Below, one piece after another: positions 53,252-62,562 of a stretch of DNA of 64,000 nucleotides (the stretch's first letter is position 1; each line of letters opens with the position of its first letter). The stretch spans positions 496,001 to 560,000 of the forward strand of contig NZ_BKZV01000005.1 in NCBI RefSeq assembly GCF_008974285.1. Direction: 5' to 3'. Source of the stretch: Thermogemmatispora aurantia (GTDB lineage Bacteria > Chloroflexota > Ktedonobacteria > Ktedonobacterales > Ktedonobacteraceae). Both the position numbers and the translations under genes were made by a program. The notes below the pieces were generated by a model. That model did not search any database and was not told where the DNA came from. It saw nothing but the letters and a program-made list of their open reading frames with translations.

Positions 53252-53944
53252 CTAGAGCGTACCAGACTTAAAGTGACGATTGACCAGCCGGGTGATCACC
53301 ACCGGATGCTTCTGCAGGTACTGCTTGATCGCGCTAGCCTGCTGCTGGGTGATAGTACCGGCCTGGGCCGCGCGGTCCACCTCATGCTCGATGGCATTAA
53401 GGACAATCGTATGGAGCTGGCTGGCCGAAACGTGCTGAGCGTCAGCGATCTGCTTGAGCGTCTTGCCGGCCTGCAGCTGGGCTTTGAGCTGATCAACGCT
53501 CAGATGCAAACCCTGAGCGATCTGGTTCTCCAGATCGGGCAGGTAGGGCTTCAGCTGCTGGCGGATGGCGACGCGCTTGGCCCCATTGAGCAGAGCGCTG
53601 CAGCCCGGGTGAGCCGCCAGACGTTGCTTGATCACGGTGGCCTCGCTCTGCGTCAGCTTGCCATCCTTGACCATCTGATCGAGGACATCGCTGAGGGCCG
53701 CATTGCTATCCTGGCGCAGCGTCGCGACCGAGACATGCAGACGGTTCGCCAGATCCTGCAGCCACTGCTGACAGTAGGCCCCGGTCTTGCTGGCTGCCCC
53801 TGGCGTCGCTGTCGCCTGCGGGCTGCCGCTCTGGCCAGTAGCGCTGGCCAGCAGCGGCCCGGCGAAGAGGGCGCCGAAAACGATACATAGCAGCAAGAGC
53901 AGCGCTCCACCAGCGATCAAGAACGCTTTTTTCATATGCTTCAT
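53252..53944 (-). CDS. Secreted or membrane-anchored helical protein of unknown function
   Basis: A 230-residue protein with a signal anchor (about 6-30) and a Ser/Thr/Gly linker. The helical region has repeated units of the type LHVSVATLRQD, LHLSVDQLKAQ and QHVSASQLHTI, each followed by a segment with GKLTQSEATVIKQRL or GTITQQQASAIKQYL. The repeats suggest two or three copies of a small domain, a pattern common in uncharacterised exported proteins of this bacterial group. ATG 53944 follows AAAGGAG; the longer frame is rejected. It is divergent from the response regulator, with which it may share control. Confidence 0.75.
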   Translation of the reverse strand: MKHMKKAFLIAGGALLLLLCIVFGALFAGPLLASATGQSGSPQATATPGAASKTGAYCQQWLQDLANRLHVSVATLRQDSNAALSDVLDQMVKDGKLTQSEATVIKQRLAAHPGCSALLNGAKRVAIRQQLKPYLPDLENQIAQGLHLSVDQLKAQLQAGKTLKQIADAQHVSASQLHTIVLNAIEHEVDRAAQAGTITQQQASAIKQYLQKHPVVITRLVNRHFKSGTL

Positions 53945-54352
53945 AGCGACATCGCTCCTTTTTCTGCTCACTCTTTCAAGAGTAGATTCTTTAGCATAGC
54001 TCTCTTGAGTAGAAACAAGACGGGTATGCTCAGCGCATACGGCGCGAGAGGAGGGAGCGAGCACCATCCGCTTGCCCTGGCGTTCGCTCTCCCTGGCGTT
54101 AAGTATCATAGCGCTCAGAAATAAAGAAGTCCTCAATGAGAAGCTCAAGATTTGCTCAAGATTTGCGGGTGGGAAGAGAGCGACCAGCCCCGGGACCGGC
54201 TGGAAGGAAGAGCGTGTGATAGTATTATCTAACGGACAGGAGGTCGCGCGTTCCGGCGCGTCGCTGACCCGGGCGCTCCCGACCCTTTCCCGTCGGTGAG
54301 ACAAGCCGGGCGGGAGTGAGGCGGACCAGCCGAGAGCGCGCAGCAGCTAGCA
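53945..54352. other. Divergent intergenic region
   Basis: It lies between the secreted protein and the two-component operon. A TATTAT near 54221 might be a -10 for the regulator. CAAGATTTG occurs twice close together near 54147-54168. No gene is seen. Confidence 0.35.
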
Positions 54353-55081
54353 ATGGCACAGAAAATCCTCATCATTGAAGACGAAGAGGGGATCATTCAC
54401 CTGCTTAACCTGTACCTCAAAGATGCAGGGTATAGCGTCATCGCGGCGCACGATGCGGCGGATGGCTTGGCGCTCCATGCCCGCGAGAAGCCCGATCTGG
54501 TCATTCTCGACATCATGCTGCCGGGGCTGGATGGCTTCGAAGTCTGCCGTCGCATCCGTTCCTGGTCCTCCACGCCCATTCTCATCTTAACGGCGCGTGG
54601 AGACGAAGACGATCGCATTCGTGGTCTTGATCTCGGAGCTGATGATTACCTGGTCAAGCCGTTCAGTCCGCGTGAGCTGGTCAGTCGTGTCCGGGCCATC
54701 CTGCGCCGCACCAGCGGAGGCGGTAGTGAGGGAGGTGGGGGCCAGGAGAAGCGCGAGAGCGAAGTACTGCGCTTCCCCGGTCTGGTCATCGACCTGCCCG
54801 CGCGGCGCGTTGAAGTTGACGGGCGAGAAGTTGCCCTCACGCCAACGGAGTTTGACCTGCTCGCCCTGCTGGCGCGCTCACCCGACCGTGTCTTTACGCG
54901 CGAGATGCTCATGAACAAAGTCTGGGGCTACGACTATCTGGGAGATGGTCACATCATCGACGTCCACATCAGCGCCCTCCGCAAGAAGATCGAAACCAAT
55001 GCCGAGCGGCGCTATATCAAGACCGTCTGGCGCGTTGGCTACAAATTCGACGCCGCTGGTGCCCTCAAAGGAACACGCTAG
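54353..55081 (+). CDS. OmpR/PhoB-family response regulator
   Basis: A 242-residue regulator. The receiver domain (about 3-118) has acidic Asp10 and Glu11, phospho-acceptor Asp53 (VILDIMLPGLDG) and the conserved Lys of VKPFSPRE. A Gly/Glu-rich linker (about 122-138) leads to a winged helix-turn-helix (about 145-235, LTPTEFDLLALLARSPDRVFTRE and DVHISALRKKI). It is the partner of the histidine kinase 125 bases downstream. The signal is unknown. Confidence 0.93.
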   Translation: MAQKILIIEDEEGIIHLLNLYLKDAGYSVIAAHDAADGLALHAREKPDLVILDIMLPGLDGFEVCRRIRSWSSTPILILTARGDEDDRIRGLDLGADDYLVKPFSPRELVSRVRAILRRTSGGGSEGGGGQEKRESEVLRFPGLVIDLPARRVEVDGREVALTPTEFDLLALLARSPDRVFTREMLMNKVWGYDYLGDGHIIDVHISALRKKIETNAERRYIKTVWRVGYKFDAAGALKGTR

Positions 55082-55206
55082 GCACCGGTGCCGCTGATCC
55101 GCTGAAGGAAGGCGAGCCGCGGTAAGCGGAAAAGACCTCACTGGCAGACGAGTCAGGCGATGAGAGGTAGCTAAACCGCGTCAACGAGAGGAAGGGAGCG
55201 AGAACG

Positions 55207-56751
55207 ATGCGTATGCACTGGTGGCACAGCATTCGCTGGAGGCTGGCGCTCGGTTCCATGCTCGTTGCTCTTCTGGCGACCGCCCTGCTGGCGCTCATTA
55301 TTTTGTTATCCGTGGCGTACTTCTATGGCCTGGACCAGCGCCAGCAACTGACAGATCTGGCCAGTGGCAGCGCTCGGCGCATCGGCAGCGACATGCTGGC
55401 CCATCAGCGCACCCTGGCTGGAGCCTCCAGCGATGTCCTGGCCCCCATCGTACGCGGCTCTCAGGGACAAGACTCCCTGGTCATTGTCTATGCCTATCTC
55501 CCGCGCGCGGCCACCCATCTGCAGCCAGTCTATCCGGCCCTGATCCGCGGGCGGCCAACCCTCGCCACTGTGCTGCTGGCCTCGACCGACCCTGACCTCA
55601 AGATCAACTATGCCCGCGTGCGCGCGGCCCTCACCCAGGGCACGCATGGGCAGCAGACCGTTGCCAACATAGGCGATGGGGGTCCTCCAGGCTCCGCGCG
55701 CCCCTTCGTCGTCACGCCCATCTTCTACGGCGGTGACTCTCAAAGTGGCCCGCTTGTCGGCGTCCTCTTTGTCACCTCGCGCTATGCCCTGGAGGGCACC
55801 ATGCCCCCGCTCGTCGCCACCCTGAGCCGCTCCGTCCTTATTGCCTCGATCGCCGTCGCCCTTATAGCTGCTCTGGCCGCGGTCCTCTTCTCGCGCACGA
55901 TCACCCGCCCGCTGGCCAAACTGACGCGCGCCACGCGGCAACTGGCAAGCGGCCACTATGATGTGCGCGTCGAGACTGGTGCCAGGGGCGAACTGGGCGA
56001 GCTGGCCCACAACTTCAACGAGATGGCTGCCCAACTGCAGCGCGACGTCGAGGAGCTGCGCAAGCAAGAGCTGTGGCGGCGCGAACTCATCATGAACATT
56101 ACCCATGACCTGGCCACTCCCTTGACCGCCATTGCCGGCCTCGGCGAGTCGCTCATCGATGGCGTCAACCGCAGTCGCGAAGACTACGAGGCCACTGGAC
56201 GCATTATTGTGCGCGAAACCTTGCGCCTGCGCCGCCTTGTCAGAGATCTGCACATGATGGCCAAGATGGAGGCTGGCGCCCTGCAGCTGCAACGCAAGCC
56301 AGTACGCCTGGCCGTCCTGGTTGATGAAGTACTGGCCGTCCTTGCTCCCGAATTTGAGCGCGCCAACGTCGAACCCTGCAACACCATCGACTACAACCTG
56401 CCCCCAGTACAGGCAGACCCCGATATGCTCACTCGTGTCTTCTCCAACCTCTGCGACAATGCCCTGCGCCACACACCAGCCGGCGGTATGGTTGTCATCG
56501 ACGCTATACAACAGGAGCACTGTCTGATCGTGGCGGTCACCGATACCGGCAGTGGCATTCCCCCCCAGGCTCTGCCGCGCATCTTTGACCGCTTCTATCG
56601 CGCCGATGAGGCGCGTCGCGGCGACACTGGAGGCAGCGGCCTGGGCCTGGCCATTGTGCGCGCCATCGTCGAAGCCCACGGCGGCAAGATCTGGGCTGAG
56701 AACGTGCCTGGAGCCGGCGCCCGTATCCTCTTCACCTTGCCTTTGCTATAA
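55207..56751 (+). CDS. Membrane sensor histidine kinase
   Basis: A 514-residue kinase: TM1 (about 15-40), an extracytoplasmic sensor domain of about 165 residues, TM2 (about 208-228) and HAMP (about 229-282). The HisKA domain has phospho-acceptor His300 (NITHDLATPLTA). The HATPase domain has N, G1 (DTGSGIP), F and G2 (GGSGLGLAI) boxes. It should autophosphorylate and pass phosphate to the regulator at 54353. RBS GAGGAAGGGAG precedes the ATG. Confidence 0.94.
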   Translation: MRMHWWHSIRWRLALGSMLVALLATALLALIILLSVAYFYGLDQRQQLTDLASGSARRIGSDMLAHQRTLAGASSDVLAPIVRGSQGQDSLVIVYAYLPRAATHLQPVYPALIRGRPTLATVLLASTDPDLKINYARVRAALTQGTHGQQTVANIGDGGPPGSARPFVVTPIFYGGDSQSGPLVGVLFVTSRYALEGTMPPLVATLSRSVLIASIAVALIAALAAVLFSRTITRPLAKLTRATRQLASGHYDVRVETGARGELGELAHNFNEMAAQLQRDVEELRKQELWRRELIMNITHDLATPLTAIAGLGESLIDGVNRSREDYEATGRIIVRETLRLRRLVRDLHMMAKMEAGALQLQRKPVRLAVLVDEVLAVLAPEFERANVEPCNTIDYNLPPVQADPDMLTRVFSNLCDNALRHTPAGGMVVIDAIQQEHCLIVAVTDTGSGIPPQALPRIFDRFYRADEARRGDTGGSGLGLAIVRAIVEAHGGKIWAENVPGAGARILFTLPLL

Positions 56752-56875
56752 TAACCGCAATGGCCTGACGCCGATGTCTGAAAGCGCCTGGGCGCCAATT
56801 CTGTCATGTTGACAGGTGCAGAAAGCAGCAACTCTCACGCAATATCTCTGCTGAAAGGCGAGAGCGGGATCAATC

Positions 56876-57733
56876 ATGAGCAATGAGCGAGACAGCGCAC
56901 CAGACGATGTCTTAGAGGCTGGAGAGCGCAGCAGGCTCCAGGACAGGCAGGGGACCGAAAGGAGTGACAGCCTCACGCTTAGAGAGCTTCCCCTCGCGCG
57001 CATTGCCCACGAACTGCGGGCTCCCTTGAACCGTATCAGTGGCTTTCTCGATCTACTCCTCGCTGAAGAGGAGGCCGCTGGGGCCGTGATCCCCACCAGT
57101 TCCGGGCTATCCCTGCAGTCCCGCGACTACCTCCAGCGCGCGCGAGTCGGTAGTGAGCAGCTCTATCTGTTGCTGGAGAACCTCCTCTGTTGGCTGAGGG
57201 CGGCAAGCGGCCAGTTGCATCTGAGCAGCGATGTTATTGCTGTGGAAGAGCTGGTAGAGAGCACTGTGGAAGAGCTAGAATACACGGCGCGGTTGCGCCA
57301 GTTGCGGATCGAGACGCGCTTTGCCCGGGAGCTGCTGGCGCCCTACCGGAGGATACGGACCGACAGCCAGCGCGCGCGCCACATTCTGCGCAACGTCCTG
57401 GCCAATGCCTGCACCTATACCCCCATCGGAGGGCGGATTACCATAGAGGCGGCAGTCGCCTCGCTGCCCTCTGGTCTGCCGGGCCTGGCCCTCAGCATTG
57501 GTGATAGTGGTGTGGGCATCCAGCCCGAAGTTTTGCCACACATCTTCGAGCCATTTTATCGAGCGGAGCCGTTGACTGACAGCGACCAGCTCCTGGAGAG
57601 CAGCGGCAGCGGGCTGGGGCTGGGACTAAGCGTCGCGCACCTCCTGGTCGAACGGCTCGGCGGGACGATCGCGGTGCAGTCTGCACCTGGGGTCGGCACC
57701 ACTGTCAGCCTCACCTTACCCACGCTGACATGA
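56876..57733 (+). CDS. Soluble histidine kinase without a sensor domain
   Basis: A 285-residue protein. After about 35 charged residues comes a HisKA domain with His45 (RIAHELRAPLNRISGF). A HATPase domain follows with N box (NVLANACTYTP), G1 (GDSGVGI), F box and G2 (SGLGLGLSVAH). It has no membrane segment, PAS, GAF or receiver domain. It lies 124 bases after the membrane kinase on the same strand and may feed the same regulator or control the first kinase. Its input is unknown. Confidence 0.88.
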   Translation: MSNERDSAPDDVLEAGERSRLQDRQGTERSDSLTLRELPLARIAHELRAPLNRISGFLDLLLAEEEAAGAVIPTSSGLSLQSRDYLQRARVGSEQLYLLLENLLCWLRAASGQLHLSSDVIAVEELVESTVEELEYTARLRQLRIETRFARELLAPYRRIRTDSQRARHILRNVLANACTYTPIGGRITIEAAVASLPSGLPGLALSIGDSGVGIQPEVLPHIFEPFYRAEPLTDSDQLLESSGSGLGLGLSVAHLLVERLGGTIAVQSAPGVGTTVSLTLPTLT

Positions 57734-57957
57734 AAAAGTACAGTCATGCAGCCCTTGACTCAGGTTGGTAAAGCGTGCTATCCTGATTCTAACCTGTATC
57801 AGGCTCCTCTCCTTCGCCCCGGGGTCAGATCAGAGCTGAGGCAGCGCGCTGGAGAAGGTGCAAGGGAGAGAAAAAGCAAGGGAAGGAGTGCCAGTGCAGG
57901 TTAGCTCGGTTTGTCTAGTGTGCTTGCTTGTCTGTGAAACAGAGAAGGAGTTTAGCT

Positions 57958-58203
57958 TTGGGAATGCTACGGGTAATGTCCCGTCGCGGCGATGATCGGA
58001 TCTCCTGGGATCTGCGGAAGGTTGAAGCCAGCGATCCCGAAGCTCTGGCCGCTGTGCGCGAGGCCGAACGTATCTTTCGCGAGGAGCGTATGCGTGGTGC
58101 CACGGCCTTTAAGGTCGAGCCAGGCAAGCCAGCGCAGCGCATCGATGAGTTTGATCGAACAGCCGAGCAGATCGTGATGGTGCCGCGCGTCGTAGGAGGC
58201 TGA
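57958..58203 (+). CDS. Small protein of unknown function
   Basis: An 81-residue, charged, mostly helical protein (RISWDLRKVEASDPEALAAVREAERIF and following) with no Cys or membrane segment. The TTG start at 57958 is seven bases after AGAAGGAG; ATG 57964 would leave 13. It ends 31 bases before the next gene, so both form a small operon. I recognise no family. Confidence 0.65.
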   Translation: MGMLRVMSRRGDDRISWDLRKVEASDPEALAAVREAERIFREERMRGATAFKVEPGKPAQRIDEFDRTAEQIVMVPRVVGG

Positions 58204-58234
58204 CCGGCGCAACCGGCGAGGAGCGTAAGCAGCT

Positions 58235-58687
58235 ATGTTAGAAACTCTGACGCTCTTCCTGGGTATCTGGCTGCTCTTTTTGCTGCTGGCCATCTATTAT
58301 CTCTCCCGATCGCTCGAAGGGAACAGCGTCGGGCCACGTCTCTCGCGCAATGAACGCCTCTCTGCTGAGAGCCGTGCTAAGGCGTTGCTGCGCGAGATGC
58401 TGACGGAGAGCCAGTATCAGCAGCTGATTAAGTACGGATACCTGGAGGTGGCTAGCCCCTCGATCAGTCATCGTATCTACCGCATTCCTGGCTCCGGTGG
58501 CCTGGTCAAGGTCTATGAACGTGGCTGCCCCATCATGGAGCTGTGCCTGCAGCCCGCCGAGCCTTTGCCCGACGGCGATGTGGTGGTCATGCACAAGCTG
58601 ATGATCGAGGGAAACGAAGAGGAATATCTCAAAAAAGCCAACCACTTCGCTCCCGGGATCATCTCCTTGCGCTGTCAGCACCTCTGA
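58235..58687 (+). CDS. Small membrane-anchored protein of unknown function
   Basis: A 150-residue protein with one N-terminal membrane segment (about 4-24), a basic stretch, and a soluble cytoplasmic domain of about 110 residues. The domain holds YGYLEVASPS, HRIYRIPGSGG and VKVYERGCPIMELCLQP, with two Cys in the last. The layout resembles small membrane-tethered sensors, but no family is recognised. RBS GAGGAGCG precedes the ATG. Likely co-transcribed with the gene before it. Confidence 0.7.
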   Translation: MLETLTLFLGIWLLFLLLAIYYLSRSLEGNSVGPRLSRNERLSAESRAKALLREMLTESQYQQLIKYGYLEVASPSISHRIYRIPGSGGLVKVYERGCPIMELCLQPAEPLPDGDVVVMHKLMIEGNEEEYLKKANHFAPGIISLRCQHL

Positions 58688-59189
58688 GGCATCTTTGTTG
58701 CAATACCTGCCCATGATATAGCTCTCTGCTGCGTGCAGGTGGGTCAACCTGGCCGAGCGCTGGCGAAAGCAGACAAAAGCAGGGACAGTCTCCCTGGCTA
58801 AAAAAGCAGGCTGTATGACCGCTTGCTCGCTGTCCTCCCCGGTGCTCCGCCCTGGCCCCCTGCTCGTGGCATGGGGAGGTCCCGCTTTCCGCTCTCTTCC
58901 CTTTCCTCTCTCCCCCAGTGCCTTCCGCTAGCCCACACAACTGGGCGTCATGGACAAAGCTCCTGCTTTTCTCCCTGCTTGTTAATCTCTCCCCGGTATA
59001 GACGTACTTCTTCCTAGAGGGGGTATATGTCTGTTCTGAACACGTGCGACAGGCGGTGTGTTCAGTGTGCCTAATTGGATGGATAAAGGGAGGCTCTTTA
59101 TAAGAAGAGAGTAACGGTCAGCGTTGGCTCTTTTGTCAATTCGTGCCCAACCATAATGTCGTCGGGCAAGGAAGGCAGGTACACGAACA
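58688..59189. other. Intergenic region before the receptor kinase
   Basis: Contains an 8-base inverted repeat, CTGAACAC (59036-59043) and GTGTTCAG (59058-59065), directly upstream of the promoter at 59075-59103. It could be an operator. The rest is pyrimidine-rich with no gene. Confidence 0.4.
59075..59103 (+). promoter_or_regulatory. Sigma-70-type promoter of the receptor kinase
   Basis: TTGGAT (59075-59080) and TTATAA (59098-59103) with a 17-base spacer, about 80 bases before the ATG at 59190. Confidence 0.55.
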
Positions 59190-61979
59190 ATGCAATGTCC
59201 TCACTGCGGGGCAATGACTCGCCCTGGGGCCGGCTTCTGTGCCCACTGTTTTAGTCCTCTGCCAAGAGAAGCCGCCACCGATCTGGCCAGCGCCGTTGCG
59301 GGTCCCCTGGCGCCAGGCAGTTTCCTTTACGGCGGGCGCTATTACGTCTCTCGCGTGCTCGGTTGGGGTGGGGCAGGCGCTGCAGTGCTGGCCACCGATC
59401 AGCAGCACAGCGGCAGGCGAGTGGTCATCAAAGAGCTGCTCTCTGAGGCCACTGACCCCTGGCGTCGCGAGCAAGACCTCAAGCAGCTCAGGCTTGAATC
59501 CTCCCTTCTAGCGCGGCTCGATCATCCGTTCCTCCCAAAAGTACTTGATCATTTTGTGGAGGGAGAGCGCTATTTTCTCGTATACGAATACGTGGAAGGA
59601 GAACACGCGGAGAAGCGGCTTGCGCAGTCTTCCTGGCCGCTCTCTGAGCGCGATGTGCTCATTTATGCCTCTGAGCTTCTCGATTTACTGGATTATCTTG
59701 AGAATAACGTGCCTTCTATTTTTCATGGGGACATCAAGCCAACCAACCTTGTCATTGGCCAGCAAGATGGCGACATCCACCTGGTCAACCTGATACCCCC
59801 TACGGCGCAGCGGACCCGTAACCGGCTGCGTCAGCGCCCGGCCATCCTGGGAACGCCAGGTTATGCGGCGCCCGAACAATATCAAGGCCAGGCAGACCAT
59901 CGCTCCGATCTCTACGCCCTGGCCGCTACCCTCCATCAGCTCTTGACTGGCCGGGACCCTCGCCAGCAACCCCCTTTTAGCTATCCTCCTGTCCGGGCCC
60001 TTAATCCCGGTGTTTCCCCCGAGACTGAGCGTGTGCTGATGCAGGCTCTGCAACGTGATCCCAGCCAGCGCTACCAGCATGCCGCGCTGATGAAGCGTGA
60101 GATCGACGCTGTTTTGCTTCGCCACTTCGGCGTGCCATTTAGCCCTCCCGCCCCCAGCCTGGCGGCTGGGCAAAGTACCCCCCTTCCGTTGATGGGGAGC
60201 ACTGTGACCCCTTCAGGGTGGCTCAGTCAACCCCAGACCCCTCCTCCGGCCTCTCCTGTGCAGGCAGAAAGCCAGCAACAGTCGTTGCTGCCGCCGCCCG
60301 CGCAGACCGTATCGTCTGGAGCGCCTGGGTCGCAGCCTCTTAAGTCCCAGCCTCTGCTTTCCAGGCCGCTCAGCCTTGGTAGCAGAAAAGTCCCTCTGTT
60401 GCATCTCCTCGTAGCCATCGGGCTGCTGGTGATCATCTTGGGAGCAACCGTCTTGCTGGCGCTGCCACATGTGGTGAGCCAGAGCGGATCAACTGCCGCC
60501 ACACGCCCCGGGGCTTCTCCCTCCCCGCCGGTAGCGCCTTCGCCGCCGCCTTTGAAGAACGGCCTTGGTGGCTATACAGTGGTCGATCCTGCGACGGGAC
60601 AGAAGGATTACATTGGTATCAGCGACGGCAGAGCCGCTTTTGATACGAACCGTCCCGATGGCAAGCTGAAGCAGCAGGCTGCTCAGCACCTACAGAGCGG
60701 CGATGTCGGTGGGGCCGCTGCCCTCTGGCAGTCGGCTCTGAGCGTCGATGAAAATGACGCTGAGGCTCTTATTTATCTAGAGGATCAGCGGGTGCTCTCC
60801 TCGGGCAGCCCCTATATCACCCTGGTCGTTGCCACCATGCTCAGCGGATCTGATCCCGCAGCTGTGGGAGCCGGGCGAGGCGATTTGCAGGGTGCCTATC
60901 TGGCTCAGAAGGAGTACAACAGCAGTGGAAAGCTCGGGGGTGGCCTGCAGGTGCGTCTGCTGATTGCCAACTCAGGCGGAAGCAGCCTCTTTGCCACTAC
61001 GATAGCGCAGCAGATTGTCCAGGCAGCGCAGGCCGATAAAACGATTGTCGGCGTCATGGGCTGGCCGTATAGCTCGCGCGCCCTCAATGCCCTGCCCATT
61101 CTGGCGCAAGCCCATCTGCCTATGGTCTCAGAGACGGCTTCAAGCGATCTGCTGACGGGCCGATCGCCGTATTTTTTCCGCGTCTGCCCCTCTGATCAGC
61201 AGCAAGGACTGATCGGAGCCGATTACAGCTATCAGCGCCTGCAGGCGAGACGGGTGGCCCTCTTCTTCGATCCTGCTGATGCCTACAGCCAGAGCCTGGC
61301 CACTGCCTTCAGCACTCGCTATAGCAGCGATGGCGGCAGCATTGTCGTCCGCGAGCAGTATACGGTCGGCAAGCCAGCGACCCTGCCGGCCCTGTTACAG
61401 GATGCCCTGACTCATCAGCCCGACCTGATCTACTTTGCCGGCTTCTCAGCTGACATTGCCCCCTTGCTCAGCAAGCTGCCGACCTCTGGTCCCTTTGCCC
61501 ACCTGCAGGTTATGGGAGGCGACGGCCTCTATTTGCTTCAGGGTTACCCGAGCAATGCTCGCGCGGGTTTCCTGCGACTCCACTTCACGGCTTTCGCCTA
61601 TCCTGACGAGTGGGGCTATCTAGGGCAACCTCAGCCAGCCTTCTTTACAGCCTATGCCCAGGCTTTCAACGCCAATGGGCAGCACAGCGGCTATGGCTAT
61701 ACCCGGCCCTTCACAGACAGCATCCTGGCCTACGATGCAACGCTGGCGCTCCTGGAAGCCAGTAAGCTGCTTATCAGCGGCGGCAAGGCCACGTTCACTG
61801 GCCAGGACCTGCAGCGGGCGCTGGCGCAGCTCAATGGTCCGCGCAGCATTCAGGGTATCAGCGGCTCCATTGCCTTCGGGAGTGACGGTAATCCCCAAAA
61901 CAAAGCGGTGGTGGTGCTGATGGTTGATAATGTCGGCCATATTAAGCTGGAGTCCATTCAGGGCCACTTCCTGAAGTGA
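59190..61979 (+). CDS. Receptor-type kinase: zinc ribbon, kinase-like domain, TM, periplasmic-binding-protein domain
   Basis: A 929-residue protein. The zinc ribbon uses Cys3, Cys6, Cys17 and Cys20. The Hanks-type kinase domain (about 48-312) has Lys81 (VVIKEL), HGDIKPTN (179-186, catalytic Asp181 present) and APEQY, but the DFG position reads NLI (200-202), so the Mg-binding Asp is missing. A disordered Pro/Ser-rich linker (about 315-398), a single TM (402-426) and a short conserved juxtamembrane unit (GLGGYTVVDP, QKDYIGISDG) follow. The extracellular domain (about 540-929) is a type-1 periplasmic-binding protein of the branched-chain-amino-acid-receptor kind (VVATMLSG, GAYLAQKEYN, GVMGWPYSSRA, MVSETASS). 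A ligand-sensing receptor is the natural reading; whether it phosphorylates is doubtful. Confidence 0.88.
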   Translation: MQCPHCGAMTRPGAGFCAHCFSPLPREAATDLASAVAGPLAPGSFLYGGRYYVSRVLGWGGAGAAVLATDQQHSGRRVVIKELLSEATDPWRREQDLKQLRLESSLLARLDHPFLPKVLDHFVEGERYFLVYEYVEGEHAEKRLAQSSWPLSERDVLIYASELLDLLDYLENNVPSIFHGDIKPTNLVIGQQDGDIHLVNLIPPTAQRTRNRLRQRPAILGTPGYAAPEQYQGQADHRSDLYALAATLHQLLTGRDPRQQPPFSYPPVRALNPGVSPETERVLMQALQRDPSQRYQHAALMKREIDAVLLRHFGVPFSPPAPSLAAGQSTPLPLMGSTVTPSGWLSQPQTPPPASPVQAESQQQSLLPPPAQTVSSGAPGSQPLKSQPLLSRPLSLGSRKVPLLHLLVAIGLLVIILGATVLLALPHVVSQSGSTAATRPGASPSPPVAPSPPPLKNGLGGYTVVDPATGQKDYIGISDGRAAFDTNRPDGKLKQQAAQHLQSGDVGGAAALWQSALSVDENDAEALIYLEDQRVLSSGSPYITLVVATMLSGSDPAAVGAGRGDLQGAYLAQKEYNSSGKLGGGLQVRLLIANSGGSSLFATTIAQQIVQAAQADKTIVGVMGWPYSSRALNALPILAQAHLPMVSETASSDLLTGRSPYFFRVCPSDQQQGLIGADYSYQRLQARRVALFFDPADAYSQSLATAFSTRYSSDGGSIVVREQYTVGKPATLPALLQDALTHQPDLIYFAGFSADIAPLLSKLPTSGPFAHLQVMGGDGLYLLQGYPSNARAGFLRLHFTAFAYPDEWGYLGQPQPAFFTAYAQAFNANGQHSGYGYTRPFTDSILAYDATLALLEASKLLISGGKATFTGQDLQRALAQLNGPRSIQGISGSIAFGSDGNPQNKAVVVLMVDNVGHIKLESIQGHFLK

Positions 61980-62562
61980 AGAAGAGAGACCCCGCCTCTG
62001 GAGGTCCAGCCCCTTGGGGAAGCATAAGAACCGGAGCCACAAGCTGAAGGCTGAAGGCCGCGGTGGTGGCGGCGCTGGCCTAGATGGTGAGATACGCTCC
62101 TAAAAGAGCGGCTCTGCGACATGAGACGCCCGTCGATCGTTTCTGTGTGTAGAGCCGCTCAACCCGGCCCTCAGCTTGCTGGCGCTGGCAGGTGACCTCA
62201 TCTGCACTGCATCCTTTAACTTTCGCCCTCAGTATGCGTATTCTATCTATTAGAGAGAACATCGCTGGTTGTAGCGCTGGGCATCAGCTGACTGGTAAGC
62301 AGAGCAGAGACGGCTAGTTGCTTGCTCGCTTGCTTAATCTGGACAGATCTTCTCTCGTGTGCGCCCGCGCTCCTGACCGATTTTTCTCTCCCTCAGTTCT
62401 GCCAGGGAAAAAGAGATGGCAACCTGATGGACGGCTGACCAGGGTTGCTGAAGCAAGCTGCCGGAAGACCAGGTGGTCAGTCTATCGGCGTGGGCAGCAG
62501 CAGCAGCGATTGATTCGGATGAACAGGCTTTGCCATTGGGCAGAGGAGACAGGCGCGAAGCT
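61980..62562. other. Intergenic region between the two receptor kinases
   Basis: GAGCGGCTCT (62106-62115) and AGAGCCGCTC (62151-62160) form a 10-base inverted repeat with a 35-base loop, possibly a terminator of the first kinase gene. No other gene or promoter is clear. Confidence 0.4.

Noticed and set aside
55306..56679. Minus-strand open frame (457 codons) opposite the sensor kinase
   Set aside because: Gly/Asp/Gln-rich translation without motifs, and the opposite strand has full HisKA and HATPase boxes.
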